Of a stretch of DNA of 64,000 nt, positions 20,839-33,600 are shown one piece after another. Each line of letters begins with the position of its first letter. The first letter of the stretch is position 1. Both the position numbers and the translations under genes were made by a program. Origin of the DNA: Limnomonas spitsbergensis (taxonomy: Eukaryota; Chlorophyta; Chlorophyceae; Chlamydomonadales); assembly GCA_037349105.1 (NCBI GenBank), contig JAYJMM010000105.1, positions 3,906,001 to 3,970,000 on the forward strand, in the 5' to 3' direction. The notes beneath the pieces were generated by a model. It saw nothing but the letters and a program-made list of their open reading frames with translations. It ran no database searches and was not told the DNA's origin.

Positions 20839-23700
20839 TAAATGGAGAGGGAGGGATCAGCTGCAGTGGCCCGGAGTGGCCATTTGAAAGCAGGAGCGGG
20901 GCAGGGATCTATAGGGGTGGCCCAGGAGTGGCAGTGCAGAGCACAAGTGGCAGGCCTGCAAGTATCGGGAAATTGCAAGGGTCGGGCACCATGCCCCAGT
21001 GTTGCTATTAGTGCGTACCCGACCACCTTAGACAGGCGGCTGGTCGGCAACCACTGGGCCGATGTAAAAGAAACCTGGACCAGCCCTTTTGTCGCAGCCC
21101 AAGCAGCAGGGCTTGCTGCACCAGGCCCATCTTGGCCATGAGCAATGACGTTGCTGAATCATAGCTTCAGCACACTTCAGTAAGCAGTACTATGCACGTA
21201 CCCCTCCAAGATAGCATCAACATCGGCCTGGCACTTGAAATATTCAAATATGCCACATCCCCCCCCACATGGGAGATGGCCCTTTGGACTGGCCCCAGCG
21301 CCGTAGGCATTCAGCTGGCTGGAGGGTCTGTCGGCCACGCACACGAAATCATGGCCAAGGTTGCCGCCTTTGGAGCCGAGTGGGGCCGTGGTCCCCCGAG
21401 CTGGCTCTCCGCCCAGCACCAAGGATCGTGGCAGGATTCGAGTCAGGACAGGGATGAGTTCTGCTGCTGCCGGATCTCCCTGGCAGGCACTCAAGCGGAT
21501 CTTGCTCGCCTCTGTTCTCCCACCTGCCGGGAACGCGGGACGTCTCCAGCCCGCGTGCCACTGCTTCGACAGAGACCGGCAGGAATTTCAGTCAGAGAGG
21601 AATTTGTTTGGGCCTGTCGGACAGATCTATAGCCCAGCCAACGTTAGGTCTTCGGTGTCCTGCAGGGCCTTTGGCTTTAAGGCAACAGCAGGGCCAGCGG
21701 CTTGCAGGTCGTCCGACTCTTCTTTTCCTAATGGCATGGATGTGCCCATTTCTAAGATCAGAGGTTGCATGTCCAAGCTTTTCGGAAAGCACTGTTGCAG
21801 TTAATCTTGAGTGGAACCTGATTAATTCAGCATTAGGCCAGCCATCTTGTTTGTCCGAGATATGCCAATGTTCCACTCAGAATGAGTGGGAATGGGCTTA
21901 AGTTGATAGATTTGGGTTCTAGGCTTGACTAGCAGGGTAGTTTGAGCTGTCATGCTTCTCCTCAGGAGGAGTGAACATCTGTTTAAGATTTCTAAAAAGA
22001 GGCTACAGTCCAAAGTCTCTGGAATCTGAATGTGGAGAGGCTTGCTTGCATTTGTCCCGATGGACTTTGAAGATGATTGCGTTTTGTATCATCATGTTAG
22101 AACTCAATCCAGCAAGAATCTCATTTCGGTAGTCACCTTCATAATGCCAAATTGAATGCCGAAGTACAAGAATAGCATTTACGGCATTTTTTCCCTCAAG
22201 CGAATTAAGCTGATCATGTTATTATGTCTTGTGACTCCTGGTACCATAATCATTCTACACACTCTGTTTTTACCTCACTTTCCTGACAAAACAGGGGTTT
22301 CCCCTTTTTCCCGCTTTTTTCATATCTTATGTTGAGGACCCTGACAGTATTATCACCTGGTAGTTACATTGCCGATTGGAAATCGTTGTTAACATCACCA
22401 TAATTAAACCGTATATGCAGTTCCTCCTCACCATTGGTAAAAAATAATTTTGCATTCCAGTCGAGGACCAGGTGAATCCTCAAAGGCATCGAATATCCTA
22501 ACGAATGTGGCTGTGCGGGGTATGCGAGATCTCATCCCTGCTTAAGTAACTTCATTCAAAACAACAAAATCTCGGTACCGTACCAGGTACCGTACCTGGG
22601 AAGAAGATAATACGGACCAGTAGCAATTACAGGTAGTCCGGTAGAACCAGCATGGGAAGCCATAACTTCGGGAAAAACGGCCATAAAGGGTTCCTGGCAA
22701 GGGAACTTGCTGACCCCCTGGTGCTGGCATGTCTTAACGTTAAAATGCCGTACGATTCCTTTCGTTCCTCGGGTCGCTAGGGTCTGCTCCAATGCTCCAT
22801 AGCCTTGACCACATACCCTGCTTGATTGGGCGAGAACCACGTAGTGACCATATATATTCACCTAGAAAGGCAGGTGACACCACGTACGTTAAGATTTTTT
22901 CAGCCTCCGCAACAAACGCTCGTTTAGGCCCAAAATTGTACGTTCACATCCAGGTGAAGAAACGTCGGTTTGCCCTCACTGATGCCGTCTCCATTTCGCT
23001 GAAGCTTGCACATAATCGCCCGCAGCTTCATTCTGAAATCAACGGGACATAAGCCAGGCATATAAGGCAACGTGATTCGTGAAGCAAACCTCCCTCGCTC
23101 ACGCCTGTGGATATTCCTGTCCTCGACTGCTAACGACTGGCGCGTCGATCGATCGTGACTGCCCGCTGTTAGCGTTTTCAACTTCCTCTAGAACGTCGAG
23201 CGCTTCCAGCTGAACGACTTCCACCTTTCCTGATACGCACATCTGAATCCTTATAATTTTTTCCTCCCAAAATGGGACTCCAAGATGGTGAGAGGGACGG
23301 TGCGTGCTGGGTGGGTGATCTTGACGCTGGTTTAGAACGGTGCATAACGACCATCCCATGCCGCTGTCGCTGGTGAATTAACTTTACTACCGTGCGCGTG
23401 CGCGCCCGGCTCAACGGGCAATTTCGCTTCAATTTCTTCTTCATATTCTCGATTCCTTAAGGCTTCAAGTTCAGTCGTAATTGCTTGTGCTTACTTGGAA
23501 GCCAGGAAAGGAGTAGGCCCGATGGAATTTGAAGTCGTCACTACTCACTACTACGACGACGGTACCGGTATATACGTGCACGGGCATGACGATTCTTTCT
23601 GATTTCCAGGAGAATACTCAAATACCGGTACTTGACCACTGCCCTCCGTCCCTCTCTCTTGACATGCTGCAGGACGAGAAACATGTGATAACATAGCTCA
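20839..23700. other. Gene-free or unresolved stretch
   Basis: A family 1 repeat copy lies at 21040-21180 (minus orientation). 21190-21800 is open in several plus frames but gives no recognisable protein. 21900-23700 is more AT-rich than its surroundings and holds only short, mixed-frame open stretches. No RNA gene was recognised. Confidence 0.45.
21040..21180 (-). repeat. Dispersed SINE-like repeat, family 1
   Basis: The plus strand shows 'aacctggaccagccc', 'cagcccaagcagcagggct' and the end 'ttgctgaatcatagct', matching the family order in reverse orientation. Confidence 0.5.
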
Positions 23701-24471
23701 GGCTGCTGTGTTAGTAGCTGGGTCCGCACTCCACCGCATGGCAGCCCACATCGACCACAACAGGATCCAGCATCAGACGTCAGATGAGAGCATTTCCAGA
23801 GAGCCATCAGGCATCGACGGTCACAACCCATGGACGATGACCGATGTTGAGAGGCTCCATGCCATGATTATGGAGCCTGGAGCCACAGCAGGAAACTACA
23901 AGCATCAAGGCCAGCACGATCGTGGTGACCGAAATCACATTCTTAGCCATGCCGGTATCGCATCACAGACTAACAGCATCAGCGACATCGGGCCCCCTAG
24001 CGTGACCGCCCACATGTCCGGCCAACATGATCCAGCCAGAATCGATATCACGGATCTGCGTGAGGCAAGTGCACCTACCTGGTGCATGCACCCGCCCCTG
24101 CCCTGAGTGCTGCCTCAGGGTGGAGGACTGGAGGTAGCAATTTAGCATGCACGCTAATAATTCCTAGCACGGCTGTCAGATCAATCATGCATGATTAATC
24201 ATGCACGGTACTATTCAAGCCACAACAGCAACGCACATGAGGACTCATTCCTTCCAGAACTTCCAGAACACGAGGACGGAAATGAAGTGGCTGAAGCTGT
24301 ACTATTAGAGGGAAAGAACATGAACATCCCACATGGCGTCGAACACGATCATGAACGATAATCCTACCCTTGATTTACTACACTTGCTTGCATCACGGCA
24401 GCCCAGGAAAAATCAGTACAGGATGGACAGTTTGCCACACATTGACATAAACAACCCCTCCTCGCTCCTCA

Positions 24472-25844
24472 ATGACCAAGGTATTCCATCTGCCCAACCG
24501 GGAGGCTGCCAAGTCCCTGGGTATTGCGTCAAACACCCTCAAGAGACTTTGCCGGACGCATCAGATCGATCGTTGGCCACAGCGGAAGCTGACCAGCCTC
24601 CTGACCCTCATGGACTTCCTGACGGAGGAAGAGCGCGCCATCAAGGCCAGCGGGAGGACGATGGACACCGCTGCAGCTGAGGAGCAAAAGGTAAATGAAC
24701 AACAAAGAAATTATCGTCACGCATCAGGGGGCACCCAAGCAATCATGTACAGGCATTTTTACTGTCATGAGGGTCAGGTTATGAAGGGTGCTTTTCACAA
24801 CACAGTTTGTTGTAAACCTTCATAAACTGTTTGTTTTAGAGCGCTTCAGCTACAATTCAGCTACCAGTACAGCACAACCTACAAGTGAGGGATAGATCCT
24901 GGTGCAGCAAGCCTTGCAGCCCTGCTGTTCAGACCGCTGGCCGTAGGCCGCTAAATCTTTGGTCCCCACCGCCCAGTGGTAGAAGGCCGGCGGCCCTCCA
25001 AAGCGGTCAGGAGTGCACAGATATAATACTGTTTCATGTTACACCTGGAAGGATCTGGAGGATGGGTTGTGAACTTATGGGGCTACTAGAGCGAGGAGCT
25101 GTCGAGCTGATGATGAGTGGGCACAACAACCACAGCTCCACAGCTCCACACAGGAATGTTTGCCGTCTCATCAGATCAGACGGGTCCATCGAATGTTCCT
25201 TCTCAACACATAGTCTCAGGCGGTCAGTCACTCCACCTGTCAAGCAAATGCATAGACAGGGCCACAAGGCCATTGCTTGATAAGAAACACTTGCATTTCA
25301 ATCCTGATGATTGCGCTGCAGCCTGGCCATCGTGCAGAGCAGAAGTGCAAAGTTGCGAGGGCCTGATCCCCAGTCACACACCAGTATATATTTAATTCTG
25401 CTGGACTGTAAAAAATGCACAATTCACCTGAGTGTCTGGTAACTGACTTACTATGCGGACGCAGTTTCGGCACACACCGCACTATTCCCTAAACACTCTC
25501 CTCACGCCCCTCCTTTCCTTTTTTCACCTCATTGCTCGTGCACGCACCTGCCTGCTCATCATTGCGAGCTGTAGGGCATGGAGGCTTTGATCAAATTGCA
25601 GTACCTGCACGTCCTGTCCCACCCCAACGACGATCTGGACGCCCGGCTGGAGTCCCTCCGCCGGCGCATGCACAAGAAGGCCTTCAACTCCCGGAAGTCC
25701 ACCTCTGAGATCCACCGCACAGGTCCCGCCTCATCGTCCAGGCTAGCCAGGCCTCCCTCGGACAGCAGCACGCAGCCGCAGCCGCAGCCACATTTGGCAT
25801 CTGCCACCACCCATGGGCCTACCGCACCATTCTTGCCGCCGTAG
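24472..25844 (+). CDS. RWP-RK domain transcription factor
   Basis: RWP-RK proteins bind DNA. In volvocine algae the family includes the mating-type regulator MID, and in plants the NIN-like and RKD factors. Exon 24472 (or from an AG at 24480) to 24690 encodes the domain: VFHLPNREAAKSLGI, TLKRLCRTHQ and the signature RWPQRKLTSL. It joins in phase 0 through GTAAAT at 24691 to an exon at 25575, which begins GMEALIKLQYLHVL and continues with a basic helical part (LESLRRRMHKKAF). The frame ends at 25842-25844. The 5' end is unclear: an in-frame stop lies at 24448, so either translation starts at 24472 or an unseen exon is spliced on. Possible upstream exons are 23738-24060 and 24230-24470. At about 25709-25844 a different frame takes over and stays open to 26346, so the true C-terminus may be longer. 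Confidence 0.75.
24845..24995 (+). repeat. Dispersed SINE-like repeat, family 1
   Basis: Plus-oriented copy in the intron of the RWP-RK gene, starting 'cttcagctacaattcagct'. It continues with 'tgcagcaagccttgcag' and 'ctttggtccccac'. Confidence 0.5.
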
Positions 25845-26346
25845 CTGACAACCTGCTTCAGGATGCCATCCTCCTCTACACATCATCCGGGAGTCATCCG
25901 GCCGCTTCGTGCCAGGCAAGGGTGACTGTCATGGATGCCACGTCTAGACTCACAGCTGCTGCCATCCAAGGTGTCCATCTGGGAGCTATCTGGACGCAAG
26001 AGTTGCCAGGTCAGCTGCCTGGGCAGCCTGCCATCGACACGGCCGCTGCCTGTGGTGACATGTCCAAGAGAGTGGCCCCCCTGCCCGTTGAGGAGCTGCA
26101 GGTCCAGTGCTCTGGAGTTGGGCTGGTGGGACCCATGCCTCCATTCGGTGAATCCATGGCGCTACCGCTACCGAATGGCTTGACCACTGAGTTGGGCACA
26201 CTAGACACGGATTGGACAGAACCCGGATTCGGTCCATTCTCAACAGTTGGCTACTGCTGCCAGAACAAAACAGAGTATTTTCAGGACAGCAGCACTGGCT
26301 GGCTGACAGCCTGGACGGGTGTCGCTTCATCATCTGCAGACAATTG
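25709..26346 (+). CDS. Alternative-frame continuation of the RWP-RK gene (candidate)
   Basis: One frame is open from just after a stop at 25706-25708 to 26346. It reads like protein where the RWP-RK frame becomes low-complexity, for example WAYRTILAAVADNLLQD followed by a part with scattered Asp/Glu and hydrophobics. It overlaps the last 130 bases of the RWP-RK reading frame. A short intron, a real frameshift or a one-base assembly error could connect the two. Confidence 0.3.
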
Positions 26347-27647
26347 ATATGCAGCTGGTGCGTGAATGCCCAAGCTGTGCCTCGGTGTTTTTCCTGGCGG
26401 ACCCTGTGAAGTCTTTCTTAAGTTTTACAGTCCAACAGAGCATCACATTTGATGCATGGGACATGTGCTCGTAAACCAGTACAGGCACTAAATACGCTAG
26501 GACAGCAAGCAAATGCCGGTGACCCCCCTGGACTAGGAACTAACACACAACCACCGGGCAACCACCCTGTAGGCCTGGGGAAGCCAGCTCAGTTTATACA
26601 GGCCGCTGAAGTCTTATGGCGCCGAGCCGCCCCAAGCGGCATACGTATCCTTTCCTTCACACAGGCTAATAACGTTACACCTCTGGGCCCGCTCAAAGCT
26701 CGGCCGCCTTCACATAGGTGTGGTGCTCTGCGCGCGCCTACAAGCACTACCAACAGGGCTGATGTTCCTTCATGATTTGTTTGCTAGTGTGTTTGACCAT
26801 GAATGTACGGTGATTGATGAAACCCTGGTAATGACAAGACCTTCCATAACCACGCAGCTTTTCATCCAAGCATTCTGTGGAGTTCCAGCTTCTTGTCTTA
26901 TTATCCAGGGCACCCATGCTTGTCACGCAAGCTCGCACATGCCTTACCGTTCCTTGCACGCGACACTTCGAGGCATCCTCCTCCTCATATGTATTTGAAT
27001 TGAGTTGTACTTGAAGAAAGTCTCCCAAATGCCAAAAATCTCAACTGGCAAGGGCAGTCAATAAGACGCTTTCCGTCGCTGTTTACTTTTATGTGGCGGG
27101 CAAGCACAACCTCTTATGTATCGTTTCACATTATTGATTATTTATATTGGTCCCCAAGATGTTTTTTTCTTAATGGTTTCGAAAGGGGCACGCCAGTGAT
27201 GGTCGTCCCTTTCCCTTCTCAGGAGACACATTTCAAATAAATTTCCATGTGTGCTCAGTCAGCCACTTACGGTATTTTGAACCAATACCGGTACGTTTGA
27301 AATCTGGCAAATTTCTCTGAGCTGCTTCGGTGTAATGAAAGACAAACTTGACTGCAGCATGACGCAATAGTTGCTAAACAACATGTTTTGGTACAGGTAT
27401 GCAGATTTGCAGAAAACATGTTGAGCGAGCTGTCGCACCATAAAGCAGTAACTGCAATACTATGGTAAATACCGTAAACTCCGGTCAGGACACCTTAGAG
27501 AGGTGTCCTCTACTCACAAACACGGTACATCACCGTACACTCATGCTCCTTGTACTTCAGACAAGAGTGTGTCAACTAGATAACTGTAACTGGAAGGTCC
27601 TAACTGGATGTCTCTGCATAGAAGTCTCCGTCTCGTGGGTACCGCCC
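26347..27647. other. Gene-free stretch left of the retroelement
   Basis: No supported gene. A family 2 repeat fragment is at about 26660-26705. A small hairpin (arms 'aggacacc' and 'ggtgtcct') lies near 27488-27510. No copy of the sequence at 40371-41730 was seen, so no matching long terminal repeat was found on this side of the retroelement. Confidence 0.45.
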
Positions 27648-30600
27648 CTACCACTTTACTTCTACTACAAAGGGCTCGAAAAGGACGACTCCCTCGGTCT
27701 CCATGGCCCGCACTGCCCCACCCGACAGACAAGCTGTGTCCAGGCCTGCATGTGAATGAAGGGGCGCCACCCGGGGCAGGTCAGCTAGAACATCACTGAT
27801 CATTGTCCTGGCCCGCTCCCTGTTGCTGAATGCTTGTTCTGCTGTACTGACAGGCTGCGCCTGCTCATCATCGTCAGTGGCGGCTGAGGATATCTCCTGC
27901 CCTACCGGCGCTGTCACGTAAGCTGCCTCTGCAGCTCGCAGTATCTGTACTCTTCTTCTGCCTTCTTGTGCCATGCGCACCATCTGGTCTGCATGCCACT
28001 GGTTCACTCTGCCCAACCCCGTGAGCAAAGCTACCTGCTTCTCTCCTGCCCCCTCCTGGGCTGCTGGCTCGGGAGCTGCTGTATCAAGCCTGGCCCCCGT
28101 GCGATCAGCTGAGGATGGGAGTGGTGATCTGGACGGGATGTCCGCATTCTGATGGCATGCCCCTGAGCGGTGGACAATGGTAATGTCCAGCTCCTGAAGC
28201 ATGAGGGCCCACCTAGCATGCTGGCCTACCAACGTCTGATTGTCCATGAGGTAAGTGAGCGGCTCATGGTCGGTGATGAGATGCACCTTGCACCCGAACA
28301 GCATGTGACGGTATGTGCGTGCTGCATACACTGCGGCCAGCATCTCCCCCTGGAACGAGGAATAGTTCCTCTCGCTCTTGTTCAGGGATCTGGACGTGCA
28401 TGCCACCATATACTCCCGCCCACTGTCGTCACACTGTCCTAGCACGGCACCTATGCCCTGCTTAGAGAAATCTGTGTACAGCAAGAATGGCCTCGGCGGC
28501 CCCTTGCCGTCTGGCCCTGTCCCACTGTAATCTGGCCTGCGTAGAACTCGTCCTCCCTCGCACATCTCTGTTTTGATCAACTGGAACGCCTGCGACTGCT
28601 CTGGCCCCCACACAAACGGGACCCCCTTGACCAGCAATGCGTTGATGCATGCTGCCTTTTTCGAGAAATCCGGGATGTAGCACCGGTAGAAATTCAAGAA
28701 TCCCATGACCTCCTGAATGTTTTTCACCGATGCGGGCTCTGGCAGCGCCATAACCGCTGCTATCTTGGCTGCGTGTGGCGTGAGCCCCTGGGCCGACACA
28801 TTGTGACCCAGGTACTCTACCGTTGCACACCCAAACAGGGACTTGTCGGGGTGCGCCCTTAATCCTACACTGTGGAGCATGTCTAACATCAGCTCCACAT
28901 GCCTGATGTGCTCTGCTGGTGTGTCACTGTACACTAGCAGATCATCAATGAATGCCACGCAGAACGCACTCAGGCCTGCCCTGGCAATCTCCTCCTCCAT
29001 CATACGCTGAAAGAAGGGAGGTCCATTGCGCAGACCGAAGTTGAGCTTTGTGTACATCCAAAGCTCAGGGCCCATCCAGAAAGCTGTCTTAGGCTGGTCC
29101 TCGACCTTTATAGGGATCTGCATGAACCCCGACCGGAGATCAACCTTGCTGAATATCTTAGCAGTTCCCAGGTTCTGAAAAATGGTCTCCATCCTGGGGA
29201 TTGCAAACTCCTGCTTAGCCGTACGCAGGTTTAACCTGCGCATATCGTGCGCTATCCGGTGGTCAGTCCACTCCCCAGTCTCAGCACTCTTCTTGGCTGC
29301 CACTACTGAGTTGGCCGCAAACTTGATAGGCCCCCCCTGGGGTACCTTGACGATAATACCTGCCTGTATCATTGGCTGGCACTTTTCTTTAAAAATGGCT
29401 GCTTTGGGCGGCGGCATATCCCTGGACTTCTGAAAGCACGAACTGACCTCGTCTTCTAAAGCCAGTGTAAACTCACCCTGCGTGCCGCAGTAGCCAGGCA
29501 GATCCTCCATGGAGTAAGCGAACGCTCCTTGGCGATCCCTGAGGCTTTGCTCCAGGCTCTCCTGCTGTGCCGCAGTGAAGTCGGGGTGCTGGCCCAGCAA
29601 CCACCCCTCCTTGGTTTTGACGTACTCCGCGGGCGGCTCCACGACTCCTCCCGGCTGGAACATGTCGATCATCTCAGCCGCCTGCGGGTCGTCCTCCGCG
29701 GGCGGCTCTTCCCTGCCAGTGTCGTTGCCACTTTGCCAGCTCTCCTGCTGGCTGCAGGCACCCCTCCGGCTAGCACTCCCCATGGGAATGACTGCTGGCG
29801 GGCGCAACCATCCAGACGACAGCTTTGCTGCTGCCTCTTGTCCAGACACAAAAGCCCCTTGGCCTGCCGTAAATCCTCCTCCTCGCACGCCCTGCCCGGT
29901 GGCTCGCGCCCCTGGCACACACACCGACAGCAGGAGCCACACCAGTATCAGCTGGAGCGCCCCCGTAAGGATCCCCTTGAATGCTGTACAGGTGAGAAGT
30001 CCTCTGCAAGCTGGTATCTGCCCCGTGGGTTTCTGCGGTAGGTGTTCTGCGGGCTGTGCGCCTGGCTCTGCGCTCTGCGCCGGCCTCTGCTGTCCAATGG
30101 CCCATGTGATCTCCAGATCCACTTGGCTGATCCTGAGTGGCAGGACTGGGCAGTCCAATCCTGGTCTGCTGCCACGGTTCCTGTCCTCGGCTGCCCTCTG
30201 CGCCTTTCCCGCGCGCCGCCTAGCCTTTTTGGACTTTTTCCCCCGCAACTCGGCAGCATCAGCCCAAGCCGCACCAGCCCTTTCTGGCCCTGCTCTTGGT
30301 ATCTGACCTGTGCTGCCATGTGCCGTCCGCTCCTGCCTGTGAATGGCGCGCTGCACAGTGTTGCTGCCGTCATCCGCGGGCTCCTCAGGCCCACAGCCCT
30401 GTCGCGAGTTTGCCCGAGCGCCGGCAGCCACCCTTGCAAGGGCCTCCCCCCTGCTGGTGCTCGCCTGGCTGCTGCGGCTGTCCGACGGCTGTTGGGTGTC
30501 CACTCCTTTTGCCCCCATCCTGTTGAGGGCTGATATTCTCTCTGTCAGCTCCTCCTGTAGCTCCCTGACCGCCCTACTGTAACCTCCCATCCTGGGGTTC

Positions 30601-33600
30601 GGGTCGGGCTGTGGCAGCATTCTGAGCCGGAAAACTAGGCTAGCCTCCTGGCTTGCCTCTTGCTGCCCCATTTCCTGCCTTCTTAGCACGTCTAGCTCAT
30701 CCACGAAGTGTCTGAGCACTGCCACCCAGCGTTCCGTGCTGTATGCTGCTGGATCGCCCCAAGGCTCCCTTGCTGCTGCCTGTGCTGGCGGGCTGATCTG
30801 TACGTCCCCTGGGCTCCTGCTGTTCGCCTGGCCTGCTGCTGCCCCCTTGGGCTCGCCAGCGCACTGGTCTGCTGCCTGCTGCTGGCTCACCCCTGCTGTG
30901 ACCTTGTGTGCCGTCTCCTCTAGCGCGGCCTTGCTGCTGCGTTCTATCTCGGCTCTCCTGGTTCTGCGCTCTTCCATGGCTGCTTGCTCCTGAGCAACCT
31001 CGCGCATCCATTCCTGTCGTAGTTGTACCAAGTCCTCCACGCGGCCCCACACTGGACTCCCTGGTCCAGGGCCTGCGCTGGCTGGCTCTTCCATCCCATC
31101 TGCATCCCCGGTATCAGCTCTTGTGAGGCTGATCCTTGCTGGGCACGGGCTTCTGTCAGCGCCCCACTCATCCTCCGATTCTGAATCCTGCACCAGTGAT
31201 GGTGGCCCTTCTGAAGGGTCTTCATTCTTCTCTTCCAGCAGCCCTCCGTCCTCATGGCTGGCAATGTCCGGGACCGTCTGGGGCTCCGCCCAATCCCTGG
31301 TCGCAGCCTCCAGGGCTGACACCTCCATGTCCTCCATGGGCTCCAGCCCCTCCCAAGAGGATGCTGTTGCCCCGAGAGTGGTGACGAAGGCGACATGGCC
31401 CTGCTCTGTTGGCTCCTGGTATGTGTCCTGGATTGGCCCGTCAGTGATGGAAGCGGGGTCCCAATGGTGGGAACCCCATCTGCCCACCATCCAGCGCCCC
31501 GGCACGGGCTGAGTCCTCAGCTCCTCCAGCTCCTCCATGTAGGTATCCGCCCCTGCTCCTCTGAACAGGGGGTGCAGAGTGCGCACCCCTGCCGGGTGCG
31601 CCTGCCTCCACAGCTGTACTGTCATGCCGTTTGCCTGCCAATACGGGCCCACGCTGCTGGCTCTGTTGTCGTGCCACGCTTTCCTCTCCCAGCGCACCCA
31701 CTGGTGCACGCACGCTTCTAACCGTTCCACTGCGAACGGCGAGCGCGCGAACTCCTCCTCGTCTTCCCACATGGGTCCATCCGCTGGCGACCTCTGGGCC
31801 CCGTATGGCCATGTGGGGCAGTCTGTCATTTCCAGCGGCGCCCACTGATCATCCACGCCCCAGACGTGCCGCATGGCTGCTGACAGCTGTCCCGGGAGCA
31901 GGACCCGTTGCAACGCCATGAGCATGACTGACCATGTTGCTGGGTCTGCTCCCCTGGCGTGCGTGTGCGCGTGAAATTCTGCCTCGTCGACTGATGCACA
32001 CCTGGTGATCGCCACGTTCCCTTCGCACCTGGCGAACAGGAAGACTGGCATATCGTCCCGCGACGCATGCATGTGGATCCATGCTGCTGACGCAGGCATC
32101 TCTCCCTCTTCCAGCTCCTCGTAGTAGTAAGTTACCAGCTGCTGAACTGGGATGGCCGCCCTGGCCTCCCCAGGGTCCATTCCCCATGGTACAGCTTGCC
32201 CTGCGACCATCCTGGGGATGGTGACCGATGCCTCAACTGTAGCCTCACATCGCCGTGGCCTATCGGCATGGCACAGCCCTGCCCCGCTGTGGGCTCCATC
32301 CTCGGGCCTGTCGCCCCATCCGTGCTCTCTTAAGGCCTGCACTGGCACATAGAAGGCGCGGTCTCTGAGGGCGGGATGCTCCATCAACTGGTGGACGCAG
32401 TCTTCTGCCCATGGCGTGCGCATGAACCCGGGCTGTGCACCCTGCCACGCCCCCTCGGTGCGCGCGCTATCCGGCACGTCTGGGTGCGTCCTGTCGGCTG
32501 CGGCTACTGCTGTGATGCCTTCTTTGACGGCTAGCTCCACCATTTCGCTGACGCAGTATGCGTAGATGGGGTGCTGTGACCATCCCCTCTGCATATAAAC
32601 CTCCATCCTTGTGCTGGGCTGGATGAACCCCTTGAGTGCTGCACCCAGCAGGACTGCTGTCACCGCGTCCCATGGAAAGATCAGTCTGGCCACTGCCTGC
32701 ATGGCTGCCGCTATGTTGACGCACGTGTGTGACCTGTCCTCCAGGAGCCTATGGTTCTGCAACCTACACAGCCCATCCTTGGACTGCGCTGGCAGAGTGA
32801 TCATAGCTTCTGAAGACGATGCCTCTGGCATTTCTTCCCCCAGGCGGTACCATTGTACGAAGCACCTGCTCTCTGGCAATCTCGGCAGGTCTGGCGCAGG
32901 GCGAGCCCGCCCTCTGCTGCCCGACCGGCCCCGGTGCCCTGTACCGGCCTGGGTGAACTGGGAATCCTCATTCCCTGCAGCGGGCCTCTCGCCCCTGCTG
33001 CGGCTGCTCTGCAGCCCTCTGTCCTCTTCCTCCCATCTGGCTGCGCTGGACCGCGAGGTTGTACTGTGATGGGTCCTAACGGCCCCCGCCGTAGTGTCCT
33101 CTGAACTCATAGCTGCCGCCCCCTTGGCCCCTGGGTGGTGATCCTGCCTGCTGAGCCCATTCCGGGTCCCGGCGGCTGCTACCGCTACCCCGACGCCTGT
33201 GTCCGCGTTGCCCTCCGGGGTACCTGGGCAGGGCATGGCAGCTTCTTCCTCATGCACTGCCACAGGTGCTTGAGGCTCATGGCCTTCCTCTGAGTCGCTG
33301 GTGCCTTCCTCACTGGAACTGGTTTCCCACCCGTCTGCCCTGTGCTGGAGTCCTGCCTCTTGCTCTATCCTCTCAAACTCATCCATCTGGGCATTGTAGA
33401 TGTCCCATTCTTTGTCGAGAAACTGCTGGAGAATGCCAGGCCATCCCTCACATGGGGCCGGGCATCCCCTTTGCTGGAGGTTCCTGAGAAACTCCACGGC
33501 ATGTGCCATAGACCTGGCTGACCCTGCAGGTCGTGTACCATAGTGATTCATGGCTAGGGCCTCTACCACCATCTGCCAGTGGTGCCTTTGCTGGGCCACC

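Noticed and set aside
22556..23359. Minus-strand open stretches with protein-like composition at 22.5-23.4 kb
   Set aside because: No splice-phase links, domain or conserved motif could be found, and other frames are open too.
23700..24700. tRNA or rRNA genes
   Set aside because: No cloverleaf with correct A and B boxes and no rRNA core motif was recognised anywhere in the window. The box-B-like motifs belong to the dispersed repeat family.
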